From assembly GCA_036510065.1 (NCBI GenBank), contig DATCEO010000017.1, positions 1 through 64,000 on the forward strand: DNA of 64,000 nucleotides, written 5' to 3'. The translations under genes were made by a program, and so were the position numbers. Origin of the DNA: DASUBV01 sp036510065 (GTDB lineage: Bacteria > Actinomycetota > Actinomycetes > Streptosporangiales > Streptosporangiaceae). This document shows positions 50,451-59,690 of this stretch, piece by piece (the first letter of the stretch is position 1; each line of letters opens with the position of its first letter). Below the pieces are notes generated by a model. The model saw nothing but the letters and a program-made list of their open reading frames with translations, searched no databases and was not told where the DNA came from.

Positions 50451-50876
50451 TCAGCAGCCGCGGTCGACGAGGTCGTCCACAATCAGGCTGAGGCCGACGC
50501 CGAGCATCCACACGTCCTTGGCCAGCCCGATGCCCTGCGGGGTGGGCTTGACGCTGCCCGGCTCGTGCATGCCCTCGGTCTTGAGGTACAAGCCGAGCAG
50601 ACCCCCGGAGAAGGCCGTGAGGCCGGCGCCCGCCACCACTCCCGGCACTACCGGGAGCAGGAGGGCCGCGCCGAGGCTGATCTCGGCGATGGACAGCAGG
50701 CGGGCGAACTGCGCGGGCGGCAGCTTGCCCAGGAACGGATAGCTGCCGACGGCCATGCCGTGGATGCCGGCAGCGTGCTCCTCGTCCGCGCCCCACTTGC
50801 CCAGGCCCGAGTTGAGGATGAACGCGCCGACGGCTACCCGCGCGGGCAGCTGGCGTGCGATTTTTGATATGCGCAT
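50451..50876 (-). CDS. DoxX-like membrane protein
   Basis: 141 residues with four TM segments (about 8-25, 55-75, 78-97, 115-135). GAFILNSGLGKW at the start and FARLLSIAEISLGAALLLPVVP in the middle resemble the DoxX/DoxD-like family. Members are membrane proteins linked to oxidative stress or respiration; a specific role here is not evident. GGAGG lies about 10 nt before the ATG. Confidence 0.75.
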   Translation of the reverse strand: MRISKIARQLPARVAVGAFILNSGLGKWGADEEHAAGIHGMAVGSYPFLGKLPPAQFARLLSIAEISLGAALLLPVVPGVVAGAGLTAFSGGLLGLYLKTEGMHEPGSVKPTPQGIGLAKDVWMLGVGLSLIVDDLVDRGC

Positions 50877-50922
50877 AGGTGGTAGTCCTCCATCGTCGCG
50901 GGCGCGGCAAGGCCGCGTTCAG

Positions 50923-52038
50923 TTACCTTCCATCATCCCGTTGCGCCCCCGGCGGCACCGCGGCGGCGCCGGCCAGCGTCGCCGCGTGCCGTCCCGCCGC
51001 CGCGGCGGCCAGGAAATAGGCCAGGTCGCCGTCGAGGTTCCGGCCCATCGTGGACAGCGGGACGGGGCATGCGGCCAGGGTCTCGGCTAGCCCGGCCACG
51101 CTGACCAGGACAACGTCATGCCGGCCGGCCAGCGTCGCGGCGACGGCGGCGACCTGGGCGCCGAACTCGCCGGGCAGGTCGGGGACGACGACGTCGGCGC
51201 GGGCCAGCGCCACCCGGCCGTAGGCGGTGAGGCTGTGGTGGGATACCCCGCGGTGGCGCGGCCGGAGATCGGCCTGGCTGATCCGCAGCGACGCGACCGG
51301 CGCGCCGCCGAGGACCGCGGCCGCGTTGACGGCCTCCCCGGCGGCGATGCCGGAGAAGCCCCAGCGGGTGCCGGTGCCCAGGTTGCCCGGCCCCTGCGTG
51401 ACCACCGCCAGCTCGGCCGCCAGGACGTGGCGGGCCGCCAGCAGGCCGCTGTGCAGCGTGACAGCTTCCAGGTCCCCGCCGAACGCCTGCCCGACGGTGA
51501 CGGTCCCGGCCAGCCAGCCGGCCGCCCGGAGCGCGGCAGTAGTGCGCGAGAACCAGGCCGGCAGCGCGCCGCCGTCGAGCATGACGTAGGCGACCGCCGG
51601 CCGGCCGCCGACGCGCGCGGCGTAGTAGCCGGCCAGCACGGCGGGCAGCGCGGAGTGCAGGTCGGCGATCACGACGGGCATGCCGCCCAGGTCATCGGCG
51701 TCCCGCAGCACGTCGTGGTACCGGGACCCTTGCTCGTCGGCCCCGCGCACGCAGGCCTGCAGCGGCGTGTACCGGGCCTTGATCAGGTGACCGGGCTCGG
51801 CCCGGTCGGCGGGCAGCCGGTCCGGGATCGCGACCACCAGGGCATAGCCGCCGGTACCCAGGCCCAGGTCGAGCGCGCTGGTGTTCAGCAGCACGCGGTC
51901 ACCCGGCTCGGGTGTGCCGGTCAGTTCCGGATAGGCCAGTGCCCGCAGCTGGGTTCCGGCCACGGTCACGTCGAGTTCCAGCGCGCCATTCCACTCGCGC
52001 CGACGGGCAGAAACCTCGCCACTACGCCACCTGATCAC
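50923..52038 (-). CDS. DUF3866 family protein
   Basis: 371 residues, a family of unknown function often located beside pafB. IRWRSGEVSARRREWNGALELDV starts the N-terminal beta domain. GHLIKARYTPLQACVRGADEQGS and TQGPGNLGTGTRWGFSGIAAGEAVNAA are recognisable blocks, the last with a glycine-rich loop. The GTG start is 6 nt after TACCCT, indicating a leaderless mRNA. It is divergent from pafB, 61 nt away. Confidence 0.82.
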   Translation of the reverse strand: MIRWRSGEVSARRREWNGALELDVTVAGTQLRALAYPELTGTPEPGDRVLLNTSALDLGLGTGGYALVVAIPDRLPADRAEPGHLIKARYTPLQACVRGADEQGSRYHDVLRDADDLGGMPVVIADLHSALPAVLAGYYAARVGGRPAVAYVMLDGGALPAWFSRTTAALRAAGWLAGTVTVGQAFGGDLEAVTLHSGLLAARHVLAAELAVVTQGPGNLGTGTRWGFSGIAAGEAVNAAAVLGGAPVASLRISQADLRPRHRGVSHHSLTAYGRVALARADVVVPDLPGEFGAQVAAVAATLAGRHDVVLVSVAGLAETLAACPVPLSTMGRNLDGDLAYFLAAAAAGRHAATLAGAAAVPPGAQRDDGR

Positions 52039-52044
52039 TCCGGC

Positions 52045-52050
52045 AGGGTA
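52045..52050 (-). promoter_or_regulatory. -10 box of the DUF3866 gene (leaderless)
   Basis: TACCCT on the minus strand, 6 nt before the GTG. No ribosome-binding site is visible. Confidence 0.35.
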
Positions 52051-52099
52051 GCGTCGGTGCGGGGGAGCGGCGGCCCAATGAGCTGGGAAGGTGACGCGG

Positions 52100-53053
52100 G
52101 TGTCCAGGCGGAAAACCGAGCGGCTGCTCAGCCTCGTCGTATGCCTGCTGTCGGCCAGCCGTTATCTCACCGCGGCCCAGATACGCGAGGCAGTTCCGGG
52201 CTACCCGGAGTCGTTCGAGGCGTTCAAGCGAATGTTCGAGCGCGACAAGGACGAGCTGCGCGAGCTGGGCATCCCGCTGGAGACGGGTGTCAACTCGGCC
52301 AGCGACGACGAGCCCGGCTACCGGATCTCCCGCCAGGCCTACATGCTGCCGGAGATCCGGCTGGAGCCCGACGAGGCGGCCGTCCTGGGGCTGGCCGCCC
52401 GGGTCTGGCGCCGGGCCGAGCTGGCCGGGGCGGCCGAGGGCGCGCTGCTCAAGCTCCGCGCGGCGGGGGTCGAGGCCGAGGACACCACCCGGCAGGGCAT
52501 CGAGCCGCGCCTGCAGACCGACGAGGCGGCGTTCGCCCCGCTGTGGCAGGCGGTCCGGGACCGCCGGGCCGTCTCCTTCAGCTACCGCGGGGCCGGCCAG
52601 AGCCAGGCCCGGCAGCGTCGCCTGGAGCCCTGGGGCGTGGTCAACCGCAACGGCCGCTGGTACGTCGTCGGCCAGGACACCGACCGCGGCGAGCAGCGGG
52701 TCTTCCGGCTGAGCCGGATCGACGGGGCCGTCAGCTTCACCGGGCCCGCCGGCGCCGTGCAGGTGCCCGCCGATGCCGACGTCCGGGGGGCCGTGCGGGC
52801 CTGGGACTTCGAGCCGCCGGCCCAGCGCACCGGGGTGCTGCGGGTCCGCAGCGGCGCGGGGCACGGGCTGCGGCGGCACGCGGTCAGTGCCGAGCCCGCC
52901 CAGCAGCCGGGCTGGGACACGCTCTGGGTCCCCTACTCCGACAACGGCTGGTGGAGTGAGCACCTGGCCTCGTTCGGCGCCGATGTCATCGTGATCGAGC
53001 CCGCCGACCTGCGCGACGCGGTCATCGGGCGGCTCCAGGGAGTGCTGGCATGA
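52100..53053 (+). CDS. pafB: PafB, WYL-domain transcriptional regulator
   Basis: One half of the PafBC activator of the LexA/RecA-independent DNA-damage response in mycobacteria. The 317-residue product has an N-terminal helix-turn-helix (SRRKTERLLSLVVCLLSASRYLTAAQIREAV) and a WYL domain at about 155-230 (FSYRGAGQ, RNGRWYVVGQD). GTG chosen 9 nt after a GGGAAGG site; a GTG nine bases upstream would touch it. Its stop overlaps pafC as ATGA. Confidence 0.93.
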   Translation: MSRRKTERLLSLVVCLLSASRYLTAAQIREAVPGYPESFEAFKRMFERDKDELRELGIPLETGVNSASDDEPGYRISRQAYMLPEIRLEPDEAAVLGLAARVWRRAELAGAAEGALLKLRAAGVEAEDTTRQGIEPRLQTDEAAFAPLWQAVRDRRAVSFSYRGAGQSQARQRRLEPWGVVNRNGRWYVVGQDTDRGEQRVFRLSRIDGAVSFTGPAGAVQVPADADVRGAVRAWDFEPPAQRTGVLRVRSGAGHGLRRHAVSAEPAQQPGWDTLWVPYSDNGWWSEHLASFGADVIVIEPADLRDAVIGRLQGVLA

Positions 53054-54054
53054 CAGCCGATGCCGGCTCATCGCCGCCGCCCGCCGCTGGGCATACCCGG
53101 CCGCCGACCGCCACCGACCGGCTGCAGCGGCTGCTGGCCCTCGTGCCGTACGTGGTGAGCAGGAAGGTCGTCGGCATGGCCGAGACGGCCTCGGCGTTCG
53201 GAGTCAGCGAGCGCCAGCTGGTGGACGACCTCAACCTGCTGTGGTGCGTCGAGCTGCGGTCGCCGGATCCCTACTGCCCGATCGACCTCTCCTATGAGGG
53301 CGGCGAGATCGTGGTCAGCGAGGCGGAGTCCATCAACCGCCCGCTGCGGCTGGGCGTCGACGAGGCCAGCGCCCTGCTGGTAGCCCTGCGCATGCTGGCT
53401 GAGCTGCCCGGCATGGGCGACCGGTCGGCCCTGGGGCGGACGATCGCCAAGCTGGAGGCCGCGGCGGGCGCCGCGGCCGGGCCCAGCGCGCAGGTCGCCG
53501 TGCAGGTCGACAACAGGGCCGAGCAGGCGGCCCTGGCCGAGGTCAGCCGGGCCCTGGCCGACGCGCGGCGAGTGCACCTGTCCTATTACGTGCCGGGCCG
53601 GGACGAGGCGACCGAGCGCGACGTGGACCCGATGCGCCTGGTCATAGTGGATGGCCGCAGTTACCTGGAGGGCTGGTGCCGGCGGGCCGACGCGGTCCGG
53701 CTGTTCCGGCTGGACCGGATCCTGGCCATCAAGGTGCTCGACGGGCCGGCGGAGGTGCCGTCCGAGGCCGAGCCTGTAGACGTCGACGAGGGCCTGTTCC
53801 GGCCGTCCCCGGACGACATCCAGGTCGTGCTCGAGGTGTCCACAGCGGGCCGCTGGGTGGCCGAGTACTACCCCTGCGAGGAGGTGGACGAGCTCGGCGA
53901 CGGCCAGCTCCGGGTCAGCCTGCGCACGCCCGATACCCGCTGGGTGCGGCGGCTGGCGCTGCGGCTGGGCGGGGACGGCCGGGTCGTCGCCCCGCCGGAT
54001 CTGGTCACGCTGGTGGCCAGCGATGCCCGCGCCGCACTCGACCAGTACCGGTGA
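53050..54054 (+). CDS. pafC: PafC, WYL-domain transcriptional regulator
   Basis: 334 residues, partner of PafB. A helix-turn-helix at about 20-75 (LQRLLALVPYVVSRKVVGMAETASAFGVSERQLVDDLNLLWCVEL) is followed by a WYL domain at about 170-240 (VHLSYYVPGRDEATERDVDPMRLVIVDGRSYLEGWCR) and a C-terminal WCX extension. The ATGA overlap with pafB implies coupled translation in equal amounts. Confidence 0.93.
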   Translation: MTADAGSSPPPAAGHTRPPTATDRLQRLLALVPYVVSRKVVGMAETASAFGVSERQLVDDLNLLWCVELRSPDPYCPIDLSYEGGEIVVSEAESINRPLRLGVDEASALLVALRMLAELPGMGDRSALGRTIAKLEAAAGAAAGPSAQVAVQVDNRAEQAALAEVSRALADARRVHLSYYVPGRDEATERDVDPMRLVIVDGRSYLEGWCRRADAVRLFRLDRILAIKVLDGPAEVPSEAEPVDVDEGLFRPSPDDIQVVLEVSTAGRWVAEYYPCEEVDELGDGQLRVSLRTPDTRWVRRLALRLGGDGRVVAPPDLVTLVASDARAALDQYR

Positions 54055-54075
54055 CCCAGGTAGGCTCCGGAGGCG

Positions 54076-54099
54076 GGCTGGCTGGCTAGCTAGCTGGCT
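54076..54099 (+). repeat. Tetranucleotide repeat GGCT/AGCT after pafC
   Basis: Three GGCT, two AGCT and one GGCT unit in a row, 24 bases, 21 nt after the pafC stop. The AGCTAGCT core is palindromic. Confidence 0.7.
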
Positions 54100-54198
54100 A
54101 GTCCCGCACGGCCGATCCGCAATGTCCGGTTCCGAAGCCGCGTGTAGACTCCGGGTAGTAACTGGCCTGCGGATTCCCTCCGCTGAATTGGGGCTGAC

Positions 54199-54585
54199 AT
54201 GTTCGATCCCAGCGCACCGCACATCATCATCCTGCTGGTCGTGGTCCTGCTGCTGTTCGGCTCGAGCAGGCTGCCGGGCGCGGCCCAGGCGCTCGGTAAG
54301 TCGATGCACATCTTCAAGAAGTCGGTCCACGGCCTGGGTGAGAGCGGCCAGCCGATGGAGGACCCCGCAGCCATGGCCACGCAGACTACCCTGCCCCCGG
54401 CGGTGCCGCCGCAGCCGCTGGCCGCCCAGCCCACGGCCGTCGATGCCGGGCAGCAGCAGCAGCTAGCGGACCTGCAGCGCCAGATCGCGGACCTGCAGCG
54501 GCAGAACGCCGGCGCCGAGGGTGCCGCGGTGAACGGCGGAGGCGCCCCGCTGTCTGAGGCGCAGCGCAGCCAGCAGCCCTTCTAG
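54199..54585 (+). CDS. tatA: TatA, twin-arginine translocase subunit
   Basis: 128 residues. A short N-terminal TM helix (HIIILLVVVLLLFGSSRLPGAAQALGKSM) with the conserved FG hinge is followed by an amphipathic helix and a Gln/Ala/Pro-rich tail (LADLQRQIADLQRQ, coiled-coil-like). TatA forms the pore through which folded proteins leave. tatC follows after 16 nt. A TAGACT box at 54144 could be the -10 of its own promoter. Confidence 0.93.
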   Translation: MFDPSAPHIIILLVVVLLLFGSSRLPGAAQALGKSMHIFKKSVHGLGESGQPMEDPAAMATQTTLPPAVPPQPLAAQPTAVDAGQQQQLADLQRQIADLQRQNAGAEGAAVNGGGAPLSEAQRSQQPF

Positions 54586-54601
54586 CCCCGGCCTGCTGAC
54601 C

Positions 54602-55537
54602 ATGGCCACGCAGGACGATCTGGGCGATGCGGCGGGTCCCGGGCCTGGCGTGCGGCTGCCCGGAAAGCGTCACAACCCGGACGGCAGCATGCCGCTCATG
54701 GAGCATCTGCGCGAGCTGCGCAACCGGGTGTTCAAGGCGCTCCTGTTCGCCACCATCGGCACGATCGTCGGCTGGTACATCTACCCCCATGTCTGGCATT
54801 TCATCGAGGCCCCCTACTGCCGGCTGGACCTGCCCGCGCAGCTGAAGGTCACCGGCGCCACCGGGCACTCGTGCCATCTGTACGTCACCGGGGTGTTCGA
54901 CGCGCTGTTCCTGCGGCTGAAGGTCTCGATCATCACCGGCGTGATCGTCTCCTCGCCCCTGTGGCTGTACCAGCTCTGGGCGTTCATCGCCCCCGGCCTG
55001 TACGCGCGGGAGCGCCGCTGGGCTTACTTCTTCGTGGGCGCGTCGGTGCCGCTGTTCGCGCTCGGCGGCGCCATCGCGTACTTCGCGATGACCAAGGGCC
55101 TGCGGTTCCTCATCGCGCTGATCCCGCACGGCGTCGTGCCGATCATCACCATCAACACCTACCTGGGCTACGCCATCGCGATGCTGACCATCTTCGGCAT
55201 CGCCTTCGAGCTGCCGCTGGTGTTCGTCCTGCTGAACCTGGCCCACGTGCTGACCCACGAGCGCTTCGCCAAGTGGCGCCGCATGATCATCTTCGGCGTG
55301 TTCCTGTTCGCCGCGGTGGCCACGCCCAGCCCCGACCCCATCAGCATGCTGCTGCTGGCCGTGCCCTGCGTCTTGCTCGTGGAGCTGGCTGAGGTGTTCG
55401 CGTTCTTCAACGACCGCCGCCGGGCGCGGATCCTGGCCGCGACGCCCTATCCCGGTCTCTCGCCCGAGGAGGTGCGGGAGTTCGGCCTGGAGCCCGGTGA
55501 CGAGACGGTCGACGCCGGAACGGGCCCGCCGGAGTAG
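54602..55537 (+). CDS. tatC: TatC, twin-arginine translocase receptor
   Basis: 311 residues with six TM segments. SMPLMEHLRELRNRVFKALL at the N-terminus, the conserved Glu in FELPLVFVLLNLA and ATPSPDPISMLLLAVPCVLLVEL are family signatures. TatC binds the twin-arginine signal peptide. The C-terminal 60 residues are charged and cytoplasmic. It forms an operon with tatA. Confidence 0.96.
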   Translation: MATQDDLGDAAGPGPGVRLPGKRHNPDGSMPLMEHLRELRNRVFKALLFATIGTIVGWYIYPHVWHFIEAPYCRLDLPAQLKVTGATGHSCHLYVTGVFDALFLRLKVSIITGVIVSSPLWLYQLWAFIAPGLYARERRWAYFFVGASVPLFALGGAIAYFAMTKGLRFLIALIPHGVVPIITINTYLGYAIAMLTIFGIAFELPLVFVLLNLAHVLTHERFAKWRRMIIFGVFLFAAVATPSPDPISMLLLAVPCVLLVELAEVFAFFNDRRRARILAATPYPGLSPEEVREFGLEPGDETVDAGTGPPE

Positions 55538-55578
55538 CGTCCCGACCACGCGCCGCCACGGCTGGTCGGCGGCCCGCT

Positions 55579-55584
55579 TAGGCT
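55579..55584 (+). promoter_or_regulatory. -10 box of the helicase gene (leaderless)
   Basis: TAGGCT, 7 nt before the ATG, with no ribosome-binding site. It is the same spacing and hexamer as at dop. Confidence 0.45.
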
Positions 55585-55591
55585 GGAGTCC

Positions 55592-58387
55592 ATGACCACG
55601 TCGGCTAGCCCCGCGGATCGGTACGCGGCCTCCCGGCGGCGCGTCGGGGCGGATGGCCCCCGGCTGACCGACTTCCAGCGGCTCTACGACTTCGAGTTCG
55701 ACGAGTTCCAGCTGGCGGCCTGCCGGGCCCTGGACAGCGGCCACGGCGTCCTCGTCGCGGCGCCGACCGGGTCCGGCAAGACCGTGGCGGGCGAGTTCGC
55801 CGTGCACCTGGCCCTGGCCGAGGGCAAGAAGTGCTTCTACACCACGCCCATCAAGGCGCTGTCGAACCAGAAGTACAGCGACCTGGTGCGCAGGTACTCC
55901 GCCGCCAGCGTCGGGCTGCTGACCGGCGACAACAGCATCAACAGCGACGCCCCCATCGTGGTCATGACCACCGAGGTGCTGCGCAACATGCTGTACGCGG
56001 GGTCGGCCGCCCTGGCCGGGCTGGGCTACGTCGTCCTCGACGAGGTGCACTACCTGGCCGACCGGTTCCGCGGCGCGGTCTGGGAAGAGGTGATCATTCA
56101 CCTGGCTCAGTCCGTGCGGCTGACCGCGCTGTCGGCGACGGTGAGTAACGCCGAGGAGTTTGGCGAGTGGCTGTCGCAGGTGCGCGGCGGGACCACCGTG
56201 ATCGTGGATGAGCACCGCCCGGTGCCGCTCTGGCAGCACATGCTGGCCGGCAACCGGCTGTATGACCTGTTCGCCAGCCCCCGCGGCAGCAGCCGGGCGG
56301 CCAGCAACGGCAGCGGCGGGCCGGGCACGGCCAAGAACGGCGGGCGGCGCGCGATGGTCAACCCCGAGCTGCTGCGGATCGCGCAGCGCGAGGGCCTTGG
56401 CCGGCCGCGGCAGGTGGACGGCCGCGGCAGCTACGGACGCCCGCAGCGGGGCGGCCACCGGCCGCCCCGGTCCCGGCCGCCGATCCGCGCGGCCGTCATC
56501 GCGCGGCTGGATGCGGCCGGCCTGCTGCCCGCCATTACCTTCATCTTCAGCCGTGCAGGGTGCGACGCCGCCGTCCTGCAGTGCCTGGACGCCGGGCTGC
56601 GGCTGACCACGCCCGAGGAGGCCGACGAGATCACCGCGCTGGCCGCCGAGCGCACGGCCGGGATCCCGGACCGGGACCTGCCGGTGCTCGGTTACGACGC
56701 CTGGCTGGCCGGCCTGCAGCGTGGTGTCGCCGCGCATCACGCGGGACTGCTGCCGACGTTCAAGGAGGTCGTCGAGGAGCTCTTCGAGGCTGGGCTGGTC
56801 CGGGCGGTGTTCGCCACCGAGACCCTCGCCCTCGGCATCAACATGCCGGCCCGGACGGTCGTCATCGAGCGGCTGGATAAGTGGAACGGCGAGACGCACG
56901 CCGACCTGACTCCCGGTGAGTACACCCAGCTCACCGGCCGGGCGGGACGCCGCGGCATCGACGTCGAGGGACACGCGGTCGTGCTGTGGCACCCCGGCAT
57001 GGACCCGGCGTCCGTCGCGGGCCTGGCCGGCACCCGCACCTACCCGCTGAACTCCAGCTTCCAGCCGTCCTACAACATGGCGGTCAACCTCGTCGGCCAG
57101 GTCGGCCGGCAGCGGGCGGCCGCGCTGCTGGAATCGTCCTTCGCCCAGTTTCAGGCCGATCGCGGCGTCGTGGGCCTAGCCCGCCAGGCCGGCCGGCTGC
57201 GGGCGGAGATGGAGCAGCTCGCGGTCGGCTGCGAGCACGGCGATATCGCCGAGTACGCGGCGCTGCGGCAGGAGCTGTCCAGCCGTGAGGGCGACCAGGC
57301 CCGGCGGCGGTCGGCGGCCCGGCGCGACGAGGCCGTCGCCTCCCTGGGACGGCTGCGCCGGGGGGACATCATCCAGGTGCCGGGCGGCCGCCGGGCCGGC
57401 GTCGCGGTGGTGATCGATCCGGTGACCGCCGACGGCCAGCCGCTGCCGCTGGTCCTCACCGAGAACCGGCAGCTCAAGCGGCTGTCGCTGGCCGACTTCC
57501 CGGTTCCGGTCAGCGCTATCGACCGCGTCCGGATTCCGCCGTCCTTCAGCGGCCGGTCGGCCAGCCAGCGCCGCGATCTCGCCGCTACCGTCCGGAACAA
57601 GCTGACCGGCCACGAGCTGGCCCGGCCCCGCCGGGCGCAGCGCGGCGAGGACGGCCGCGGCGAGGACGCTGAGATCGCCCAGCTGCGCCGGACGCTGCGC
57701 CAGCACCCCTGCCACCAGTGCCAGGACCGGGAGGGGCACCTGCGCCAGGCTGAGCGGTACCTGCGGCTGGCACGTGAGGTCGAGGCGCTCGAGCAGCGGG
57801 TGGCCGGCCGGTCCCACGTGCTGGCCCGTACCTTCGACCGGGTCTGCGCGGTCCTGGAAGAGCTCGGCTATGTGCGCGGCGACGCAGTCACCGCGGAAGG
57901 GCGCCGCCTGGGCCGCCTCTACACCGAGCTGGACCTGGTCGCGGCGGAATGCCTGCGCCGCAGCGCCTGGGACGGCCTGTCGGCGCCGGAGCTAGCGGCC
58001 TGCGTCTCGGCGCTCACCTTCGAGTCGCGCCGGCTGGACGACGCCGCTCCGCCGCGGCTGCCGGGCGGCCGCGTCCGGGAGGTGCTCGCCGACATGGTCC
58101 GGCTCTGGGGTGACCTGGACGCCGTCGAGCGCGGCCACCGGCTCTCGTTCCTGCGCGAGCCGGATCTGGGCTTCGCGTGGGCCGCGCACGCCTGGGCGAG
58201 CGGGATGGACCTGCAGCGGGCCCTCGGCGACCGTACCCCCGGTGACTTCGTCCGGGCCGTCAAGCAGCTCATCGACCTGCTCGACCAGATCGCCGCGGCC
58301 GCGGGCCAGAGCCCGCTGGCGAAGACCGCCCGCCAGGCGATCGACGCGCTGCGCCGCGGCGTGGTGGCCTACTCCTCGGTGGCCTGA
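55592..58387 (+). CDS. Ski2/Mtr4-type DExH RNA helicase (HelY-like)
   Basis: 931 residues. Helicase motifs: Q-like FDEFQLAA, I APTGSGKTVAG (about 53-63), II DEVHYLADRFRG, III LSATVSNAEEF, and C-terminal TLALGINMPARTVV and QLTGRAGRRGID (VI). A DSHCT-type domain occupies the last 180 residues. The actinobacterial HelY group is related to eukaryotic exosome helicases, so a role in RNA processing is likely. A Gly/Arg-rich insertion lies at about 230-295. It ends the run that starts with the proteasome genes. Confidence 0.93.
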   Translation: MTTSASPADRYAASRRRVGADGPRLTDFQRLYDFEFDEFQLAACRALDSGHGVLVAAPTGSGKTVAGEFAVHLALAEGKKCFYTTPIKALSNQKYSDLVRRYSAASVGLLTGDNSINSDAPIVVMTTEVLRNMLYAGSAALAGLGYVVLDEVHYLADRFRGAVWEEVIIHLAQSVRLTALSATVSNAEEFGEWLSQVRGGTTVIVDEHRPVPLWQHMLAGNRLYDLFASPRGSSRAASNGSGGPGTAKNGGRRAMVNPELLRIAQREGLGRPRQVDGRGSYGRPQRGGHRPPRSRPPIRAAVIARLDAAGLLPAITFIFSRAGCDAAVLQCLDAGLRLTTPEEADEITALAAERTAGIPDRDLPVLGYDAWLAGLQRGVAAHHAGLLPTFKEVVEELFEAGLVRAVFATETLALGINMPARTVVIERLDKWNGETHADLTPGEYTQLTGRAGRRGIDVEGHAVVLWHPGMDPASVAGLAGTRTYPLNSSFQPSYNMAVNLVGQVGRQRAAALLESSFAQFQADRGVVGLARQAGRLRAEMEQLAVGCEHGDIAEYAALRQELSSREGDQARRRSAARRDEAVASLGRLRRGDIIQVPGGRRAGVAVVIDPVTADGQPLPLVLTENRQLKRLSLADFPVPVSAIDRVRIPPSFSGRSASQRRDLAATVRNKLTGHELARPRRAQRGEDGRGEDAEIAQLRRTLRQHPCHQCQDREGHLRQAERYLRLAREVEALEQRVAGRSHVLARTFDRVCAVLEELGYVRGDAVTAEGRRLGRLYTELDLVAAECLRRSAWDGLSAPELAACVSALTFESRRLDDAAPPRLPGGRVREVLADMVRLWGDLDAVERGHRLSFLREPDLGFAWAAHAWASGMDLQRALGDRTPGDFVRAVKQLIDLLDQIAAAAGQSPLAKTARQAIDALRRGVVAYSSVA

Positions 58388-58662
58388 GCAGCGCTGAGCA
58401 CGGTCCGGTAGAAGGCGGCGAGCGCTACGTTCACGGCGTCGGCCAGGTCCAGGTCCAGGCTGGCGGACTGCCGCTGGGCCAGGCGTGCGGTGTCCAGGAT
58501 CCCGATGCCGGTCTCGGGGACCTGGAAGCGCAGCTGCCGGGTCTGAGCGAGGACGAAATCGATGATCGCGGTCCGGGCGCGGGATCCGAAACGGGCCTTG
58601 GCCAGGTGATCAACCTCGGTCAGGACGAGGGGGGAGCTGATCAGCGGCCCGGGCGACAGCCT
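58369..58662 (-). pseudogene. PIN-domain (VapC-type) toxin remnant
   Basis: About 90 codons match the middle of a PIN toxin: PLVLTEVDHLAKARFGSRARTAIIDFVL and LDLDLADAVNVALAAFYRT (the second Asp is a metal ligand). The N-terminal Asp-containing strand and the C-terminal end (usually ...LTLDRRDF) are missing. Upstream of about 58662 the frame no longer reads as PIN, and no start codon or antitoxin is seen. It overlaps the 3' end of the helicase gene by 19 nt. It cannot be active. Confidence 0.6.
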
Positions 58663-58787
58663 CGGTGACCTCATCGCTGGTGGCGGTCTCGCCGGTGCTA
58701 GCACACGCCTAGGGGATTCGGCCGGCCGATGGCGGCAGGTAGCCCTCGTGGACGAGGTGCTGCGCTCCGGCGGCGTAGGCCGCAGGG

Positions 58788-59072
58788 TCATCGGGAGCGA
58801 TGGTGGCCAGCGTCGGCGCGGACCTGCTCCACCAGCGGCATGCCGCCGGGCAGCTGAGCCGCGGCGCAGGCAGAGTGCGAGCCGGAGCAGTACCGGCAGT
58901 CGTTCAGGCCGGACACGTAAGCCCCAATCAGCTCGCGCTCGCCCCGGCTCAGGGTGCTTGGCCCGCGCAGCAGGACCTCGGCCAGCTCGCTCAGCGGCCG
59001 GCCGGTCTCCGGCCGGAATTGCAGCAGGCCGCGGATTCCCGGCTCGCCGGAGGTCAGGGTGATATGCGGCAT
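58788..59072 (-). pseudogene. AhpD/carboxymuconolactone decarboxylase-like gene, truncated
   Basis: 94 residues from an ATG with a proper GGAGGAG site. TLSRGERELIGAYVSGLNDCRYCSGSHSACAAAQL with the CxxC pair is the AhpD-like core. The usual second half is absent: the frame ends at ADAGHHRSR. A shift of one base would continue for about 35 codons (LATIAPDDPAAYAAGAQHL, to about 58709). It is either a recent pseudogene or a sequence error at about 58830. Confidence 0.55.
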
Positions 59073-59182
59073 GGATGCTCCTCCATGGGGAAATGGGGAA
59101 AGGTACGCCCAGCATGGAGTATCGGCGCCCGGCCGGGTTATCGGGTTGCGAGGCGGCCGACGGGTGCGCAAGGCTCGGCCTC

Positions 59183-59688
59183 ATGACCGCGCCAACGTCA
59201 TCGGTGACCATCGAGGTCCGCGGACTGGGCGGCGCTGCGCGAGGCGCGGCTGACCGCCCTGGCCGACGCGCCCGACGCCTTCGGCTCGACCATCGACCGG
59301 GAACTCGGCTTCGACGAGGCGACCTGGCGCGGGCGGCTGGACTCGACCGCGCACGTCGGCGCGCGGCGGCCAGGCCCGCAGGGCGGCCTGATCGGGCTGG
59401 TGGCAGGCTTCCCGGAGCCGGGCCTGCCGCGGGGGCTGGCATCTGGTCTCGATGTGGGTCAGCCCGGACGGCCGCGGCCAGGGGATCGCCGACCGGCTGG
59501 TGGCCGCTATCTGCGAGCTGGCCCGCGCCGACGGCGCCGGGCAGATCGCCCTGTGGGTCACCGAGGTCAACGCCCGGGCCCTGGCGTTCTATCGGCGGTC
59601 CGGCCTCCGGGAGACCGGCCAGCGGCAGCTGGTGCGGCCGGACCAGTCCGGCCGCTGGGAGCAGCGCATGGTCCGTGAGCTGTCCTAG
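59183..59688 (+). pseudogene. GNAT acetyltransferase broken by two frameshifts
   Basis: Three successive frames together read as one GNAT protein. First comes MTAPTSSVTIEVR, then DWAALREARLTALADAPDAFGSTIDRELGF in the next frame from about 59220, then WHLVSMWVSPDGRGQGIADRLVAAICELARADGAGQIALWVTEVNARALAFYRRSG in the third from about 59436. The acetyl-CoA motif (GRGQGIADRL) is intact. Each join is a one-base type shift. It is decayed, or the region has indel errors. Confidence 0.65.
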
Positions 59689-59690
59689 TC

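Noticed and set aside
54386..56992. Open frame of 868 codons on the minus strand
   Set aside because: Complement of tatA, tatC and the helicase gene, all of which have clear family motifs on the plus strand.
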